Positions 53,272 through 63,218 of a stretch of 64,000 nucleotides of DNA are shown one piece after another. Below the pieces are notes generated by a model, which was not told the DNA's origin, searched no databases, and was given only the letters and a program-made list of their open reading frames with translations. The stretch lies in contig CP060531.1 in the NCBI GenBank assembly GCA_016806715.1, positions 1-64,000 on the forward strand. Direction: 5' to 3'. How positions within the stretch are numbered: the first letter of the stretch is position 1; every line of letters begins with the position of its first letter. A program made the position numbers and the translations under genes. Source of the DNA: Thermoplasmatales archaeon. GTDB taxonomy: Archaea; Thermoplasmatota; Thermoplasmata; Thermoplasmatales; Thermoplasmataceae.

Positions 53272-54093
53272 ATGAGAAAGCTGCTGAGCTGTAACGGAAG
53301 CGAGATAACTTTACCCGAGGAAGTAAACAGGATAATAAGTTTCAGCCCTTCTGTTACTGAGATCCTGTTCCAGCTGGGCATGGAGGACAGGATAGTTGGC
53401 ATATCCGCTTTCTGTGCACGACCCGAAGGGACAAAAAAGAAGAGACGTGTTGGCAGTTATGGGTCCGCAAGGGTAGAAATACTGGACGAGCTCAAGCCCG
53501 ATCTTATTCTCACAATATCTGGATATCAGAAACAATTCTCCGATCGCATATCCGAAAAGTTCCCGGTTTACATGTTCGAGCTCCCTTCAACAGTGGCGGG
53601 TATAATTGACCTTGTATCACGGGTCGGAATTGTTGTGAACAGAAATGACGAGGCGCGGAAACTATCCAGAGGCCTTCTGAAAGCGATACCTACGGTCGGA
53701 GGAACACGAAGCCTGAGAGGTTACCTGGAAATCGACCTTGGTGGGCCGGTCTCATTTGGTTCCATGAGCTATATCACCGATGCTCTCCATCTCATGGGTG
53801 TCGAAAGCATTTACAGGAATTTCAGCAGCGAATGGTTGACTCCGGACGATAGATACATCATCGAGAATGACCCGGAGATCATTTTTTATGAGCATAAGAT
53901 GTACAGGGACTTCCCTGATAATGAGATGCAGAAAATTATTAAAGAAAGGAAGTGGGACAGGACCTTCGCGGGTAGGATGGGCTCAGTTTTCCCGACTCCT
54001 GGAACGCTTGACTTCTTCGCCCATCATGGGCCCTCCTTCATTACTGAAGTTATGCCGTGGGCAATGCGACATATCAGGGACTGCCTAAAATGA
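53272..54093 (+). CDS. BtuF-like corrinoid/metal-binding protein without signal peptide
   Basis: 273-residue protein of the helical-backbone metal-receptor family that includes the B12-binding protein BtuF. It has RIISFSPSVTEILFQLGMEDRIVGIS (about 20-45), LKPDLILTISG and the C-terminal GRMGSVFPTPGTLDFFAHHGPSF. Unlike exported ABC binding proteins it has no signal peptide or lipobox, so it is probably cytoplasmic. No ABC permease or ATPase gene is adjacent. With cobS and cbiZ in the window a corrinoid link is plausible, but ligand identity is inferred. Confidence 0.75.
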   Translation: MRKLLSCNGSEITLPEEVNRIISFSPSVTEILFQLGMEDRIVGISAFCARPEGTKKKRRVGSYGSARVEILDELKPDLILTISGYQKQFSDRISEKFPVYMFELPSTVAGIIDLVSRVGIVVNRNDEARKLSRGLLKAIPTVGGTRSLRGYLEIDLGGPVSFGSMSYITDALHLMGVESIYRNFSSEWLTPDDRYIIENDPEIIFYEHKMYRDFPDNEMQKIIKERKWDRTFAGRMGSVFPTPGTLDFFAHHGPSFITEVMPWAMRHIRDCLK

Positions 54094-54140
54094 ATTAACT
54101 GCAGGGCATTTACATATCAGAAAAACAAAATTCGATAGCA

Positions 54141-54181
54141 TTATATAGAGATGTTAAATAAGCAACTGTCTTTTTTAGACA
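54141..54181 (+). promoter_or_regulatory. ssb promoter with AGACA inverted repeat
   Basis: TATA-like TTATATAG (54141-54148) is followed by TGTCT-TTTTT-AGACA (54167-54181), centred about 30 bases downstream, i.e. at the expected transcription start. The AGACAAAA half-site is shared with the ada-like promoter. Confidence 0.5.
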
Positions 54182-54196
54182 AAAGGAAGTAATAGA

Positions 54197-54700
54197 ATGG
54201 AAGGAACTACCAAAATAAAAGACCTAACACCTTCTTCAAGACGTGTCAACGTTCTTGCAAAGGTTGTATCAGTAGGCGAGCCAAAATCGATCCAGACTAG
54301 ATTTGGAGAGGAAAAGTCGGTAACGGAAGTAATCATAGCAGACGAAACCGGAAAGATAATACTTTCACTTTGGGGAGACCAGGCAGTTCAGGCTACTGAC
54401 GGCGCGACGCTCTACATAGACAATGGATACGTTTCCCTTGTCAGGGGTCACATGAGACTCAATGTCGGAAAATACGGCACTTTGAGCGAGGGCACTGAAG
54501 AGGTCCCAAGCACAAACGAAGAACTCGACATGAGCGAAAAGGAATACGAAAACCAGTACAGAAGCGGTAGCGGAGGTTTCAGAGGCGGCAGCGGCGGTGG
54601 ATCCGGATCTTATCGCAGATACGGTAGCGGCGGCGGCAGCGGCGGAAACAGAAGTTACGGCGGAAGAGGAAGAAGAGATTCCGATAACAACGAGGATTAA
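54197..54700 (+). CDS. ssb: Single-stranded DNA-binding protein, single OB fold with Gly-rich tail
   Basis: 167-residue protein. One OB fold (about residues 5-105) contains VNVLAKVVSVGEPKSIQTRFG and ADETGKIILSLWGDQA, like crenarchaeal-type SSBs that also occur in Thermoplasmatales. An acidic linker leads to a Gly/Ser/Arg-rich flexible tail (about 120-160) ending in an acidic tip (DSDNNED), as in SSBs that recruit partners through the C terminus. It protects ssDNA in replication and repair. Monocistronic as far as can be seen. Confidence 0.88.
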   Translation: MEGTTKIKDLTPSSRRVNVLAKVVSVGEPKSIQTRFGEEKSVTEVIIADETGKIILSLWGDQAVQATDGATLYIDNGYVSLVRGHMRLNVGKYGTLSEGTEEVPSTNEELDMSEKEYENQYRSGSGGFRGGSGGGSGSYRRYGSGGGSGGNRSYGGRGRRDSDNNED

Positions 54701-54885
54701 ATTTAATCCTCATTTATTTTAAATAGTGTTTTTTAGATTTTCCCTGAATTTACGTTTACCGTTTAAACGGTTCTCTTGTTGAAGTTTTTCTTAAATTGGT
54801 GTAGTCAATTATTAAGTGTTGCCTGAAGTAATATCGTGGGCATATCCCTGGAAACCAAAAAATTTGGATAAAATATTTCATCGCA
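54701..54885. other. Convergent intergenic spacer
   Basis: About 185 bases between the convergent ssb and ligase genes. T-rich runs (TTTATTTTAAATAGTG TTTT-like near 54715-54735) could terminate ssb transcription. No gene seen. Confidence 0.35.
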
Positions 54886-56643
54886 TTAATCAGATACAGT
54901 CTTCTTCTGGCTAAGAAACATTTCCAGGATTTCTGAAGTTGTTGTGGCATCCTCCGGTTTTTTGTCATCTCTGACCATGCCGTTGAACCTTGGGAATCGT
55001 ATAGCAAGTCCAGAACTCTTCTCAACCAGGCCAAATGCACATGTGTGTACTGGGCTGACTGTTATCTCTGCTGCGATTATCTCCATAACCATTCTTGGGT
55101 TTAGCCAGACGTCCGGTTCAATGTTGGAAACAACCCGCGCCGGCCTTGACTCAACAGTTTCCTCTGAAAGCGTTTTTGACATTGATATCAGGAATTCATC
55201 AGTGAACCCCGACCCCAGCTTGCAGATAGTCTCGAATGTATCATTGTCCTGGTTATAGCTGGCCATCAGGAGTGCTCCGTATCTGCCTTTCCTCCTTCCT
55301 TGCCCGCCGAATGCACCCACTGCAACGAGGTCTAACGTGTCGGAGAGTTCAGCCTGATAATCCTTCTTCAGTTTTATCCATAGCCAGCCTCTTGCCCCGG
55401 CACGATAGATCGAGGTTTCACCCATGCTCTTTGCAACTACCCCTTCGCAACCATCATCTATTGACTGGTTGAAAAATGACTTGATCTCCTCCTCGTCGCT
55501 TGAGATAAGTCTCCTGGCGAGCTTGAACGATTGTCCCTCGGTGAAGGTTTTTTCTAATATTGTTCTCCGTTCACTGTATGGCATGCCGGCAAGTGTTTTC
55601 CCGTTCAGGTAGAGGATGTCAAAAAGAAATACGGTGATGGGTATCTCATTCTGCTTTTCTCCAAGATCATATTTCCTCCCTCTACGCTGCGAGACAACCT
55701 GGAACGGGTAAAGTTCACCAGTATCGGGGTTGTAAGGAACGGATTCCCCGTCGAGTATGCAGGTGTCGCATTGGAATGTATCGTGCATCGCTCTAACAAT
55801 GTCCGGAAACTGCCCGGTAACATCTTCAGTCCCACGTGAAAATATTTTGATCTCATTGCCGGATTTGTGTATCTGTGTCCTGAGCCCATCATACTTATAT
55901 TCAAAGGCAGCTCCACTTTCCATTTTTTCCATTATGGCTCTAATGTTTGGTAGCCGCTCAGCAAGCATTACCTTGAAGGGTACTAGTGGCTCCGGGCCTA
56001 TAGTGCGAATTGTCGTAATGTCCCCTTTCCTCAAGAGCTCGGCAATGTACCCGATGTCCGGGTGAAAATTGTAGGCAGTATCCACAGCCTGTTGATCCTC
56101 CTTGGATGCAAACGCAAGTGTGAGAGCATCCACTATTGTGGAGTCTGCTATACCTAAGCGTAATTTTCCCTCTATGATACGTGCTATGTACTTCGAGTCA
56201 GTCGGCGTACCGCTTATGAATATGCTCTTCAGGGTGTTTATCTTCAGTTCTATGCTGCCCTTGCCTTTTGACTGCGATAGTTTCAGCAAAGATTCATGAA
56301 CAGATTTCACGGTAAGTTCCCGAATCTCAAGCGATGCCTGCTTCTTTTCACTTAGCACCGACTCCACCAGTTCACCTATATCTCCCTCCTTCACAAGGCG
56401 CTTTCCCAGAACCGTTTCATGGGTTCCGGAAACCGCTGATAGTGCCTTGATTATGATCTTCTCTGAAACGCCCGTCTCTATACCAAGATAGTCTGGGGCC
56501 AGCTTACCCTGTATGAGATAGACCAGGATCTTCAGATCATCGCCGGCTTTTTTTAACAGTTCTACCAGGATGGAGCCAAGCTCAAGCCTCTTTGTAGTGT
56601 TCGAAAGCTCATCGAAGCTTCTGGTTACCTCAGAAAATTTCAT
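54886..56643 (-). CDS. lig: ATP-dependent DNA ligase
   Basis: Seals nicks in replication and repair. The 585-residue archaeal enzyme has a helical DNA-binding domain (1-215), then the nucleotidyltransferase domain. Motif I is EYKYDGLR with adenylated K250, followed by FSRGTEDVTGQFPD, ILDGES, VFLFDILYLNG, EGVVAKS and WIKLKKDY, and a C-terminal OB fold. The start overlaps the truA stop by four bases, so the two form one operon. Confidence 0.96.
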   Translation of the reverse strand: MKFSEVTRSFDELSNTTKRLELGSILVELLKKAGDDLKILVYLIQGKLAPDYLGIETGVSEKIIIKALSAVSGTHETVLGKRLVKEGDIGELVESVLSEKKQASLEIRELTVKSVHESLLKLSQSKGKGSIELKINTLKSIFISGTPTDSKYIARIIEGKLRLGIADSTIVDALTLAFASKEDQQAVDTAYNFHPDIGYIAELLRKGDITTIRTIGPEPLVPFKVMLAERLPNIRAIMEKMESGAAFEYKYDGLRTQIHKSGNEIKIFSRGTEDVTGQFPDIVRAMHDTFQCDTCILDGESVPYNPDTGELYPFQVVSQRRGRKYDLGEKQNEIPITVFLFDILYLNGKTLAGMPYSERRTILEKTFTEGQSFKLARRLISSDEEEIKSFFNQSIDDGCEGVVAKSMGETSIYRAGARGWLWIKLKKDYQAELSDTLDLVAVGAFGGQGRRKGRYGALLMASYNQDNDTFETICKLGSGFTDEFLISMSKTLSEETVESRPARVVSNIEPDVWLNPRMVMEIIAAEITVSPVHTCAFGLVEKSSGLAIRFPRFNGMVRDDKKPEDATTTSEILEMFLSQKKTVSD

Positions 56644-57449
56644 GGTCTCTCATCCCCTGTGAAGTTAAAAGCATAACTGAATTCCTTTCCCGACACGAAG
56701 TCGAGCAGGAATTTATCCCGCTCAAGTTTCACTGAGTAGAACGCAATATCTGCCTTGATTCGTTTCCCGTAGCTCAGAAGGGGTATCCTGGAGAACGTCA
56801 GTTTAGAATAAAGGATGTCCATCAGGACAAGCGGATATGGCTCTGCAAGGCCTGAAAACCTTGTCTTCATCTCAAAGGGATCAGCGTCTGCATTTGATTC
56901 ATGGTTCCGTAGCGCATAAGCAATTATATTGCGTATCTGGTTCCAGAGAAAACTCTGGCCATAAAAGTCGGCATATACCATTTGATCCGACTTGGTAACC
57001 TCTATCCGGTCAATGGTTCTTACCGGATTCCTGCCATCTGTCCGGGAAAAGGATGAGAAATCGTGAGTTCCCACAAAGTGTTGGAGCGTTTCCGAGAACT
57101 TCTCAATCTCCAGGTTCCACGCCTGCAGGATGTAGCGGTAAACTTTCATGTCACAGTGTCTTGGCTTGAATCCATCCTCGGCTGGAGAATATGAGTGAAA
57201 GATCATGTCCTTGCATCCTGCATTTATCACTCCGGCAATCTTATTCGGTTTCTCATCAGAATCAATGTAAACTGCGTTGCCCAACGCTGATACGCCTCTG
57301 TCTGTCCTCGCGGCTGACATGATTCTGCTGTTTATCCCAGCAGAGTTCAGATTATTCACGATCGTGTCCTCGATACTATTCTGTCCGTTCCCTTTCTGGT
57401 ACCCGGAAAATTTTGTGCCGTCGTATGCAAATTTAAAGACGTATCCCAT
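56640..57449 (-). CDS. truA: tRNA pseudouridine synthase A
   Basis: Isomerises uridines in the anticodon arm (positions 38-40). The 269 residues have the start YVFKFAYDGTKFSGYQ, the catalytic Asp D50 in SAARTDRGVSALGN, RYILQ near 107, and FLWNQIRNIIAYAL (about 168-181), all typical of TruA. It is upstream of and coupled to the DNA ligase gene. A divergent spacer of about 50 bases separates it from the reductase gene. Confidence 0.92.
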   Translation of the reverse strand: MGYVFKFAYDGTKFSGYQKGNGQNSIEDTIVNNLNSAGINSRIMSAARTDRGVSALGNAVYIDSDEKPNKIAGVINAGCKDMIFHSYSPAEDGFKPRHCDMKVYRYILQAWNLEIEKFSETLQHFVGTHDFSSFSRTDGRNPVRTIDRIEVTKSDQMVYADFYGQSFLWNQIRNIIAYALRNHESNADADPFEMKTRFSGLAEPYPLVLMDILYSKLTFSRIPLLSYGKRIKADIAFYSVKLERDKFLLDFVSGKEFSYAFNFTGDERP

Positions 57450-57498
57450 TCATAGTCACCTGAGCGATATTAATTATGTACCTTGATATTTGACTTCG

Positions 57499-58467
57499 AT
57501 GATAAATGTTGCTGGACTCGGATCGGCTGGATCCTACCTACTGAGGAGGCTCGATCAGGAAGGTTTTGAGTATCAGGGCTTTGATCCGAAGCGACCGGAT
57601 TATTACATACCATGTGGATACGCTACCAACCTTGACAGGATCAAAGTATTCGCCGACAGGGCCGGCCTAGAGATTGAGGATTATGCTCCAGTGCGTTCCA
57701 GAAATGTAACATTCGCTGGAAATGGCTTTAATCCTGTGTCCTTTCCTGGAAAGGGGATCGGAACATTTGACAAGAACCGCTTCGAGGCAGATCTGATAAA
57801 TGGATTGCGGTTTGTCAGGAAAACACTCGGAAAAAGGGATGAAGCTGAAATTTTCATTGATGCTACAGGCGTTTCCAGGCAATTGCTTGGCAGGGTAGAA
57901 GGTGATCGTTTGCTGTATGCAAAGGAATTCCTCGCTGATAGTGCCAAACATGATGATTTCTACTTCTACTTCTTCAGTAACGGATCTGGTTATTACTGGG
58001 AATTCCCACTTGAAAATGGTTACCATGTGGGTGCAGGGGCGCTCTCTCTTGACACAGTGAACGAAGCTCTGCTATCAGTAAAATCGGGCAAGGTAGCTGG
58101 CAGGAAGATCAGGATGAAGCCCTTATTCGATAACATCAGTTCCGGAAATACAATAGGAGTTGGCGAGTCCATAGGACTGGTTTCTCCACTTACAGGGGAA
58201 GGTATCATCCCTGCACTGGAATCAGCCGAGATGCTCATACAGTCCCTGAAGAAGCACGATGATCTTAGCACCATTACAAATGACTACAGGCGTCAGATAA
58301 TGAAAAAATACGGATATTATGAGCAGCTGTACGAACTGGTATCCGCAATTCAAAGCCAAAGAGCGCTGAAGGTTTCCAGTCTTCGGTCTGCGCTATTTGC
58401 AAGAAAAGACCTGTCGGGATTTGGGATTGGGTTCAGCATCAGGAAGGTCATAGGGCACTTTCTCTGA
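57499..58467 (+). CDS. Geranylgeranyl-reductase-like FAD oxidoreductase
   Basis: Flavoprotein of 322 residues from the ATG at 57499 (a TTG nine bases upstream is less likely). The N-terminal FAD fold is INVAGLGSAGSYLLRRL. Later segments include FIDATGVSR, YYWEFPLENGYHVGAGAL and GVGESIGLVSPLTGEGIIPALESAEML, which match geranylgeranyl reductases that saturate archaeal isoprenoid lipids. The protein is shorter than the usual 390-450, so it may act on a different isoprenoid. Lipid role is inferred. Confidence 0.8.
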   Translation: MINVAGLGSAGSYLLRRLDQEGFEYQGFDPKRPDYYIPCGYATNLDRIKVFADRAGLEIEDYAPVRSRNVTFAGNGFNPVSFPGKGIGTFDKNRFEADLINGLRFVRKTLGKRDEAEIFIDATGVSRQLLGRVEGDRLLYAKEFLADSAKHDDFYFYFFSNGSGYYWEFPLENGYHVGAGALSLDTVNEALLSVKSGKVAGRKIRMKPLFDNISSGNTIGVGESIGLVSPLTGEGIIPALESAEMLIQSLKKHDDLSTITNDYRRQIMKKYGYYEQLYELVSAIQSQRALKVSSLRSALFARKDLSGFGIGFSIRKVIGHFL

Positions 58468-58470
58468 TGG

Positions 58471-60486
58471 TCAGACCACACCGCCATCCACCGGTATCAT
58501 TGCATCGGTAGTTGCTCCGAATGTGTCTTCATCAAGCAGTGCAATGAGCACGTTTGCAACGTGTTCCGGCAGGACTTCCCGCTTCAGCAGATTCTGTGTC
58601 TTGTATTCCTCGACGGTCTGTCCCTTAGCCTTAGCCCTGGCTTCAAGGACTCCATTTTCCCATATTTTTGAACCCCGGAAGATCTTATCAGGATTTATTA
58701 TGTTGGATCTTATCCCAAACGGTCCGCCCTCCTTCGCGGCATAGTGGCAGACGTGTGCAGCAAATGCCTTTGCCGACCCGTAGGAAGTCATGCCTGGGCC
58801 TGGATGCAGGAGGTTTTTTGTGACGTTGAAGACCATGTTTCCACCGATATTCTGGGCCTTCATTATTTTCAGTGCTTCCTGCGTAATTATAAAACTCCCT
58901 CTTGCTATCACCGCATAATGCAAGTCCATGTCCTCAATCTTCACCTCCTCAATCCTGTCGCTTTTCAGGATTCCCGCGTTGTTGAATATTATGTCAATTC
59001 CGCCATACTTCCTGATTATGAGGCGAAACATATCCCTTATCTCCTTCACATTTGAAAGGTTCACAATGACAGCCAGGCTGGCAATTCCTGTTTTCCTGGT
59101 CACTTCAGCTGCTACTTCCTCAATCTTTCTGTCGACATCGCAGGCTACAACGACGCTTCCATTTTCTGAAAGTTTCCTGAACGACTCCAGCCCTATCCCG
59201 TTTGCAGCTCCAGTCACGAGTGATATGCTCCCCTGCAGTTTTTTCGGAGTGAACTTCCTCAGTTTTGCCTCCTCAAGCGGCCAGTATTCCATGTCATAGG
59301 CTTCCTGCCTGGAAATGAAGGAATGATGGGAGATTGTATCTGCATTTGTGTTCACGATAAATGTGTGAAGCGCCTGGTCGTGTATAATCCTGGCCTCCTT
59401 CTCTGTGATTCCGCATGTTATTATCCCATATCCTCTGATCACAACAATTGATGGATTTGGATCATGCATGGGATATCCATTTACGTATTTCCTGTACTCC
59501 TCTGAATAATTTTTTGCAAATTTCTCTACCTGGATCGCCACATTTTCTAAGCTTTCGAGATAGAGGTAATCGTACTTTGTCCTGATCAGCATATCCGGCG
59601 TGGCAGGACCGGCTGTTGAAAATTTCTCTCCCTCAATTGACAGCGCTATTTCTCTAGATAGGCCGGAGCAATCTACGTTTAGTATCTTCTTGCTATGCCT
59701 GGAGACTCCCCCTCTGATAACCGGGATAATGCGCTCCACTTCTGCTTCCGGCACTGGTTCAAATACCGGCTTGAACCTGGATTTCACCTTTTTCTCTATG
59801 TATCTGTTGGCAGCTGCCACAATCTTTGTATGTCTGTTCCACGCATCCTCCGCACTGTCAGAAAATGTGAACAGACCGTGCCTGGAAAGAACAATTCCAT
59901 CTACCTTTCCGATCGCGTCCTTTCCTATGGCCAGTATAGCTTTTGCCAGCTTGAATCCCGGCGGAATATAGGGCAGGACTATCACATTGCCAAGTATCCC
60001 GGCAACTGCATCCTCTTGAAGGTCAGTGTTGGTAATGGAAAGAATTGAATCAGCATGGGAATGCATTACAAATCTACTTGGTATGAAAGCGTGCAGAAAG
60101 GACTCCACCGATGGCGATGGTTCTGAAGGATCAACCATGCTCTTCCTGAGGTAGTCGGCCATGGATTCATCGGACATCACCGAAATTTTCTCTGCTGAAA
60201 CAAGATCATCGAGTCTCAGTCCCGTGAATCCCTTTTCACTGATAGTAGAAAGATCTGAACCGCTACCCTTTACCCTGAGAATCCTGCGTTTTACTCCCGT
60301 ATGATCGATTTCTTCTGTTTTTGCGGATGTGTTCCCGCCGCCATGCAAGACCAGATTTTCATCGGAGCCGAGCTTTCTAGAATAATTTACCAGATCGACC
60401 ATCACTTCTGAACGGGAGCCATTGGATTGCATTGTCATGGAATAACCTTGAACTTTATAATCGTTGATCTCACGGCGCCTAATCAT
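58471..60486 (-). CDS. Bifunctional class II aldolase/short-chain dehydrogenase
   Basis: 671-residue fusion. The N-terminal class II aldolase/adducin domain (about 30-400) has LVLHGGGNTSAK, MHSHADS and LSRHGLFTF, with metal-binding histidines. The C-terminal short-chain dehydrogenase domain (about 425-671) has TGAANGIG, FNNAG and the catalytic YGSAK, ending in PVDGGVV. This layout matches rhamnulose-1-phosphate aldolase/lactaldehyde dehydrogenase-type enzymes of sugar catabolism; the sugar is not certain. The start overlaps the leuS stop by eight bases. An internal ATG (60438) is an alternative. Confidence 0.88.
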   Translation of the reverse strand: MIRRREINDYKVQGYSMTMQSNGSRSEVMVDLVNYSRKLGSDENLVLHGGGNTSAKTEEIDHTGVKRRILRVKGSGSDLSTISEKGFTGLRLDDLVSAEKISVMSDESMADYLRKSMVDPSEPSPSVESFLHAFIPSRFVMHSHADSILSITNTDLQEDAVAGILGNVIVLPYIPPGFKLAKAILAIGKDAIGKVDGIVLSRHGLFTFSDSAEDAWNRHTKIVAAANRYIEKKVKSRFKPVFEPVPEAEVERIIPVIRGGVSRHSKKILNVDCSGLSREIALSIEGEKFSTAGPATPDMLIRTKYDYLYLESLENVAIQVEKFAKNYSEEYRKYVNGYPMHDPNPSIVVIRGYGIITCGITEKEARIIHDQALHTFIVNTNADTISHHSFISRQEAYDMEYWPLEEAKLRKFTPKKLQGSISLVTGAANGIGLESFRKLSENGSVVVACDVDRKIEEVAAEVTRKTGIASLAVIVNLSNVKEIRDMFRLIIRKYGGIDIIFNNAGILKSDRIEEVKIEDMDLHYAVIARGSFIITQEALKIMKAQNIGGNMVFNVTKNLLHPGPGMTSYGSAKAFAAHVCHYAAKEGGPFGIRSNIINPDKIFRGSKIWENGVLEARAKAKGQTVEEYKTQNLLKREVLPEHVANVLIALLDEDTFGATTDAMIPVDGGVV

Positions 60487-63208
60487 GCAGGACGATGATC
60501 GGTCTTCCAGGCCAGGCTATCTTCCCGTTGACTGGCGAATCAACCATTCTCACCGCGATCTGTGAACCAATGGTGGACTCAATGTAATTCCTGTTCGCCT
60601 CGATGGCAGAAAATTCGTCTATCATACTGAGGGAAATACCTTTCCTGTTCCTCATGAAGTCCTGTATCATGTGTTTGTGTCCCTTATCAATCCTGCTGTA
60701 ATCGCCACTCATGAGGATTTCTGTCACCTCTCTTGTTTCCCTGCCTGCAGTTGAAATTTCAATTGACTTCGGACTCATCCCGGTGACTGTAATAATTGAA
60801 CGTATGTCGGAAATGAGCTTCTGGATATAGTTATCCTCCTCTATGACATGTGCATCTATTTTTTCATCCGGATTCTGGTTTAACTGCTGAACTGATACAA
60901 AGGAATCCTCGATATATCTGTGCCAGTATTCCTCAGCTGTGTGTGGTATTGCCGGAGAGAGTGCCTTCAACCAGTCCTTCATTACTTCGCCCAAAACAAG
61001 GTTTGTCCTACCTCCTCTGGTTTCACATCTTCTCAGGTCATTCATCACTTCGTAAAATATTGATACAAAGGCGGATCTGATGTTGTATTTCTCCATGTTT
61101 TTCATATAATCCTTCAAATGCACATAGAAAGACGATATGAACCACTTTTCTGCACTGTTCATTTCGTTCTGCACCGGTGAAAAGGAATCGAGCATCTGGA
61201 CAAAGTTTTCATACTTCTTTCTCAGTGCGTTGACGTCCGCTTCATTCCAGTCCAGGGTGGAGGAAAAATCAGCACCTACAGCAACGTAGAGTCGATAGAT
61301 ATCTGCAGAATACTTCCTGGAAACCGCCAGGAGTGACTCGCCATTACCCTTGCTTTTGGAAATCTTACGGCCCTCAGCAGTAATTATGCCAGATATGATC
61401 AATGATGACGGGAGGTATTTACCACTGAATATGGCCACATGATTGAGGATGTAGAAGGCAAGATGGTTTGTAAGGTGAGGATATGAAGTCAGGCGGACAT
61501 CAACGCCGTACCAGTATTCCATCTCTTCTCTTGCTGAGTCAGCTAGATGCATTAGCTCAGCTGAATATTTGCGCTTTTCAGGCTTGCCTTCCCCGGTGAA
61601 AATGTAACCCAGCAAATCAGGTTCTATAGTACCGTTTATCTCCTTTATTTTTCTCAGGTATTTTGAGTTTGTATATACTGCAGGATAAATAGTTGAGTCT
61701 GAGAGAGACTCTATGATCCACCTCTCATCCATTGGAAGATGCGTTCCCAGCCCACGCAGTCTTGCGCACGGTCTCTGTTTTAACCAGTCTACTGTCTCTT
61801 GCATTGAACTCTTGTAATGATCCGGGATGAAAAGCATACCGTCTATCAGCTTGTGCGCCCGTTCTTTGAGCCATGCCGGGGAGTAGTCCAGGAACCACTG
61901 ATCCTTCAGGACAGCCACTATCACATGGTCACCGGTCCTAGTTTCAGCCTGCCTGGACGTCTCATAGAAAATGAATGCATCATTTTCGCCAATCAAGGAT
62001 TCGCGTATTTTCTCCCTTGCTTTTATCACTGTCTCATTTGAAATAACGGGAATATTGGAGATCATCCTTCCATTATAGTATTCTTCTCGGTAAAGTTCGA
62101 CGTTGACTTCTTTGAGCTTGCTGTAATCTGAAAGGTCAAGGGTTTTTGCACGGTTCAGAACCGTATTGGATACATTGTCAAGAGAGATTATGATCCTAGG
62201 CTCGATGCTGAGGCTCTGTTTCATGATCTCAGCGTAATCTATTATTGAATGTCCAGGCACGGAATAAACAACGCCCGTACCGTTTGCGGGGTCGACAAAA
62301 TCAGCTTCATAAGCCCTGACCTTTCTCCTCTCTATTGGGGTGTAGAACTCTCCTTCCAGTATCTCACGGTTATCAATGTCTCTGACAAACTTGACCCCAT
62401 CAAGCTGATAGGACAGTTTTGTGAATGCTTCTGACGATACTACGAGAGGATCCCCATCGATGTCTATAATTACATATTTCCCGGAGCGGTTAATCCAGAG
62501 GTTTGTTATTCCGAATATTGTTTCCGGCCTTATTGAAGCCGCCAGTAGAGTGAAGTTCTCAGACCTGAACTTTACGGCTGTAAATTCCTCTATGGATACT
62601 TTGTCTATGTCTCCGTCGCTTATGTCATCCTCTCCAACGGCATTTTCTTCTGCAGGACTAAAAAGGATAGGGTATCTATCCTGGCGGATCATGCCAAGGC
62701 TATCCAGTTTCAGGAACTGCCACCTGACAAAGTCCTGATAGAAGTCGTCTGCTGAGGTGAATCTTCTTGACCAGTCTATGGAATATCCCATTGAAGTGAA
62801 ATCCTTCACTGTAGCTTCCGAGAAATATCTGGCTATGTTCTTTGGGTCCACCATTGTCTTGAGTATCTCGCTGGTCCTTGCCTCTGACTCATATGTTGAT
62901 ATATCCCTGGTCAGTTGCGTAATGGCTTTTTGATCGCCGTTCTTAAGCCTGCTTGCCAGTGCCAAAATCGGGGTTCCGCTCTGGTGAAATCCCATTGGGA
63001 AGAGAACATTGTATCCGCTTAATCTTTTATACCTGGCTATTACATCTCCCAGCGTGTATGTTCTTCCATGTCCTACGTGTAGCGATCCGTTGGTATAAGG
63101 CCAGGGAACCGTGATGAAAAATTTTTTCCTTGCCTTATCAGGAGTTGGCTGAAATATCTTGTTTATGGACCAGGCTTCCTGCCACTTCTTTTCTGTGTTC
63201 TGGTCCAT
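60479..63208 (-). CDS. leuS: Leucyl-tRNA synthetase
   Basis: Class I synthetase with an editing domain, 909 residues, archaeal type. HIGH motif is HVGH (44-47) in PWPYTNGSLHVGHGRTYTLGD. The CP1 editing insertion lies at about 190-400, and the KMSKS loop is KISKSKGN near residue 615. A large helical anticodon-binding domain and C-terminal extension follow. It is located between pdaD and the aldolase fusion on the same strand; the start is ten bases after the pdaD stop. Confidence 0.96.
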   Translation of the reverse strand: MDQNTEKKWQEAWSINKIFQPTPDKARKKFFITVPWPYTNGSLHVGHGRTYTLGDVIARYKRLSGYNVLFPMGFHQSGTPILALASRLKNGDQKAITQLTRDISTYESEARTSEILKTMVDPKNIARYFSEATVKDFTSMGYSIDWSRRFTSADDFYQDFVRWQFLKLDSLGMIRQDRYPILFSPAEENAVGEDDISDGDIDKVSIEEFTAVKFRSENFTLLAASIRPETIFGITNLWINRSGKYVIIDIDGDPLVVSSEAFTKLSYQLDGVKFVRDIDNREILEGEFYTPIERRKVRAYEADFVDPANGTGVVYSVPGHSIIDYAEIMKQSLSIEPRIIISLDNVSNTVLNRAKTLDLSDYSKLKEVNVELYREEYYNGRMISNIPVISNETVIKAREKIRESLIGENDAFIFYETSRQAETRTGDHVIVAVLKDQWFLDYSPAWLKERAHKLIDGMLFIPDHYKSSMQETVDWLKQRPCARLRGLGTHLPMDERWIIESLSDSTIYPAVYTNSKYLRKIKEINGTIEPDLLGYIFTGEGKPEKRKYSAELMHLADSAREEMEYWYGVDVRLTSYPHLTNHLAFYILNHVAIFSGKYLPSSLIISGIITAEGRKISKSKGNGESLLAVSRKYSADIYRLYVAVGADFSSTLDWNEADVNALRKKYENFVQMLDSFSPVQNEMNSAEKWFISSFYVHLKDYMKNMEKYNIRSAFVSIFYEVMNDLRRCETRGGRTNLVLGEVMKDWLKALSPAIPHTAEEYWHRYIEDSFVSVQQLNQNPDEKIDAHVIEEDNYIQKLISDIRSIITVTGMSPKSIEISTAGRETREVTEILMSGDYSRIDKGHKHMIQDFMRNRKGISLSMIDEFSAIEANRNYIESTIGSQIAVRMVDSPVNGKIAWPGRPIIVLHD

Positions 63209-63218
63209 ATGCGCTCAC

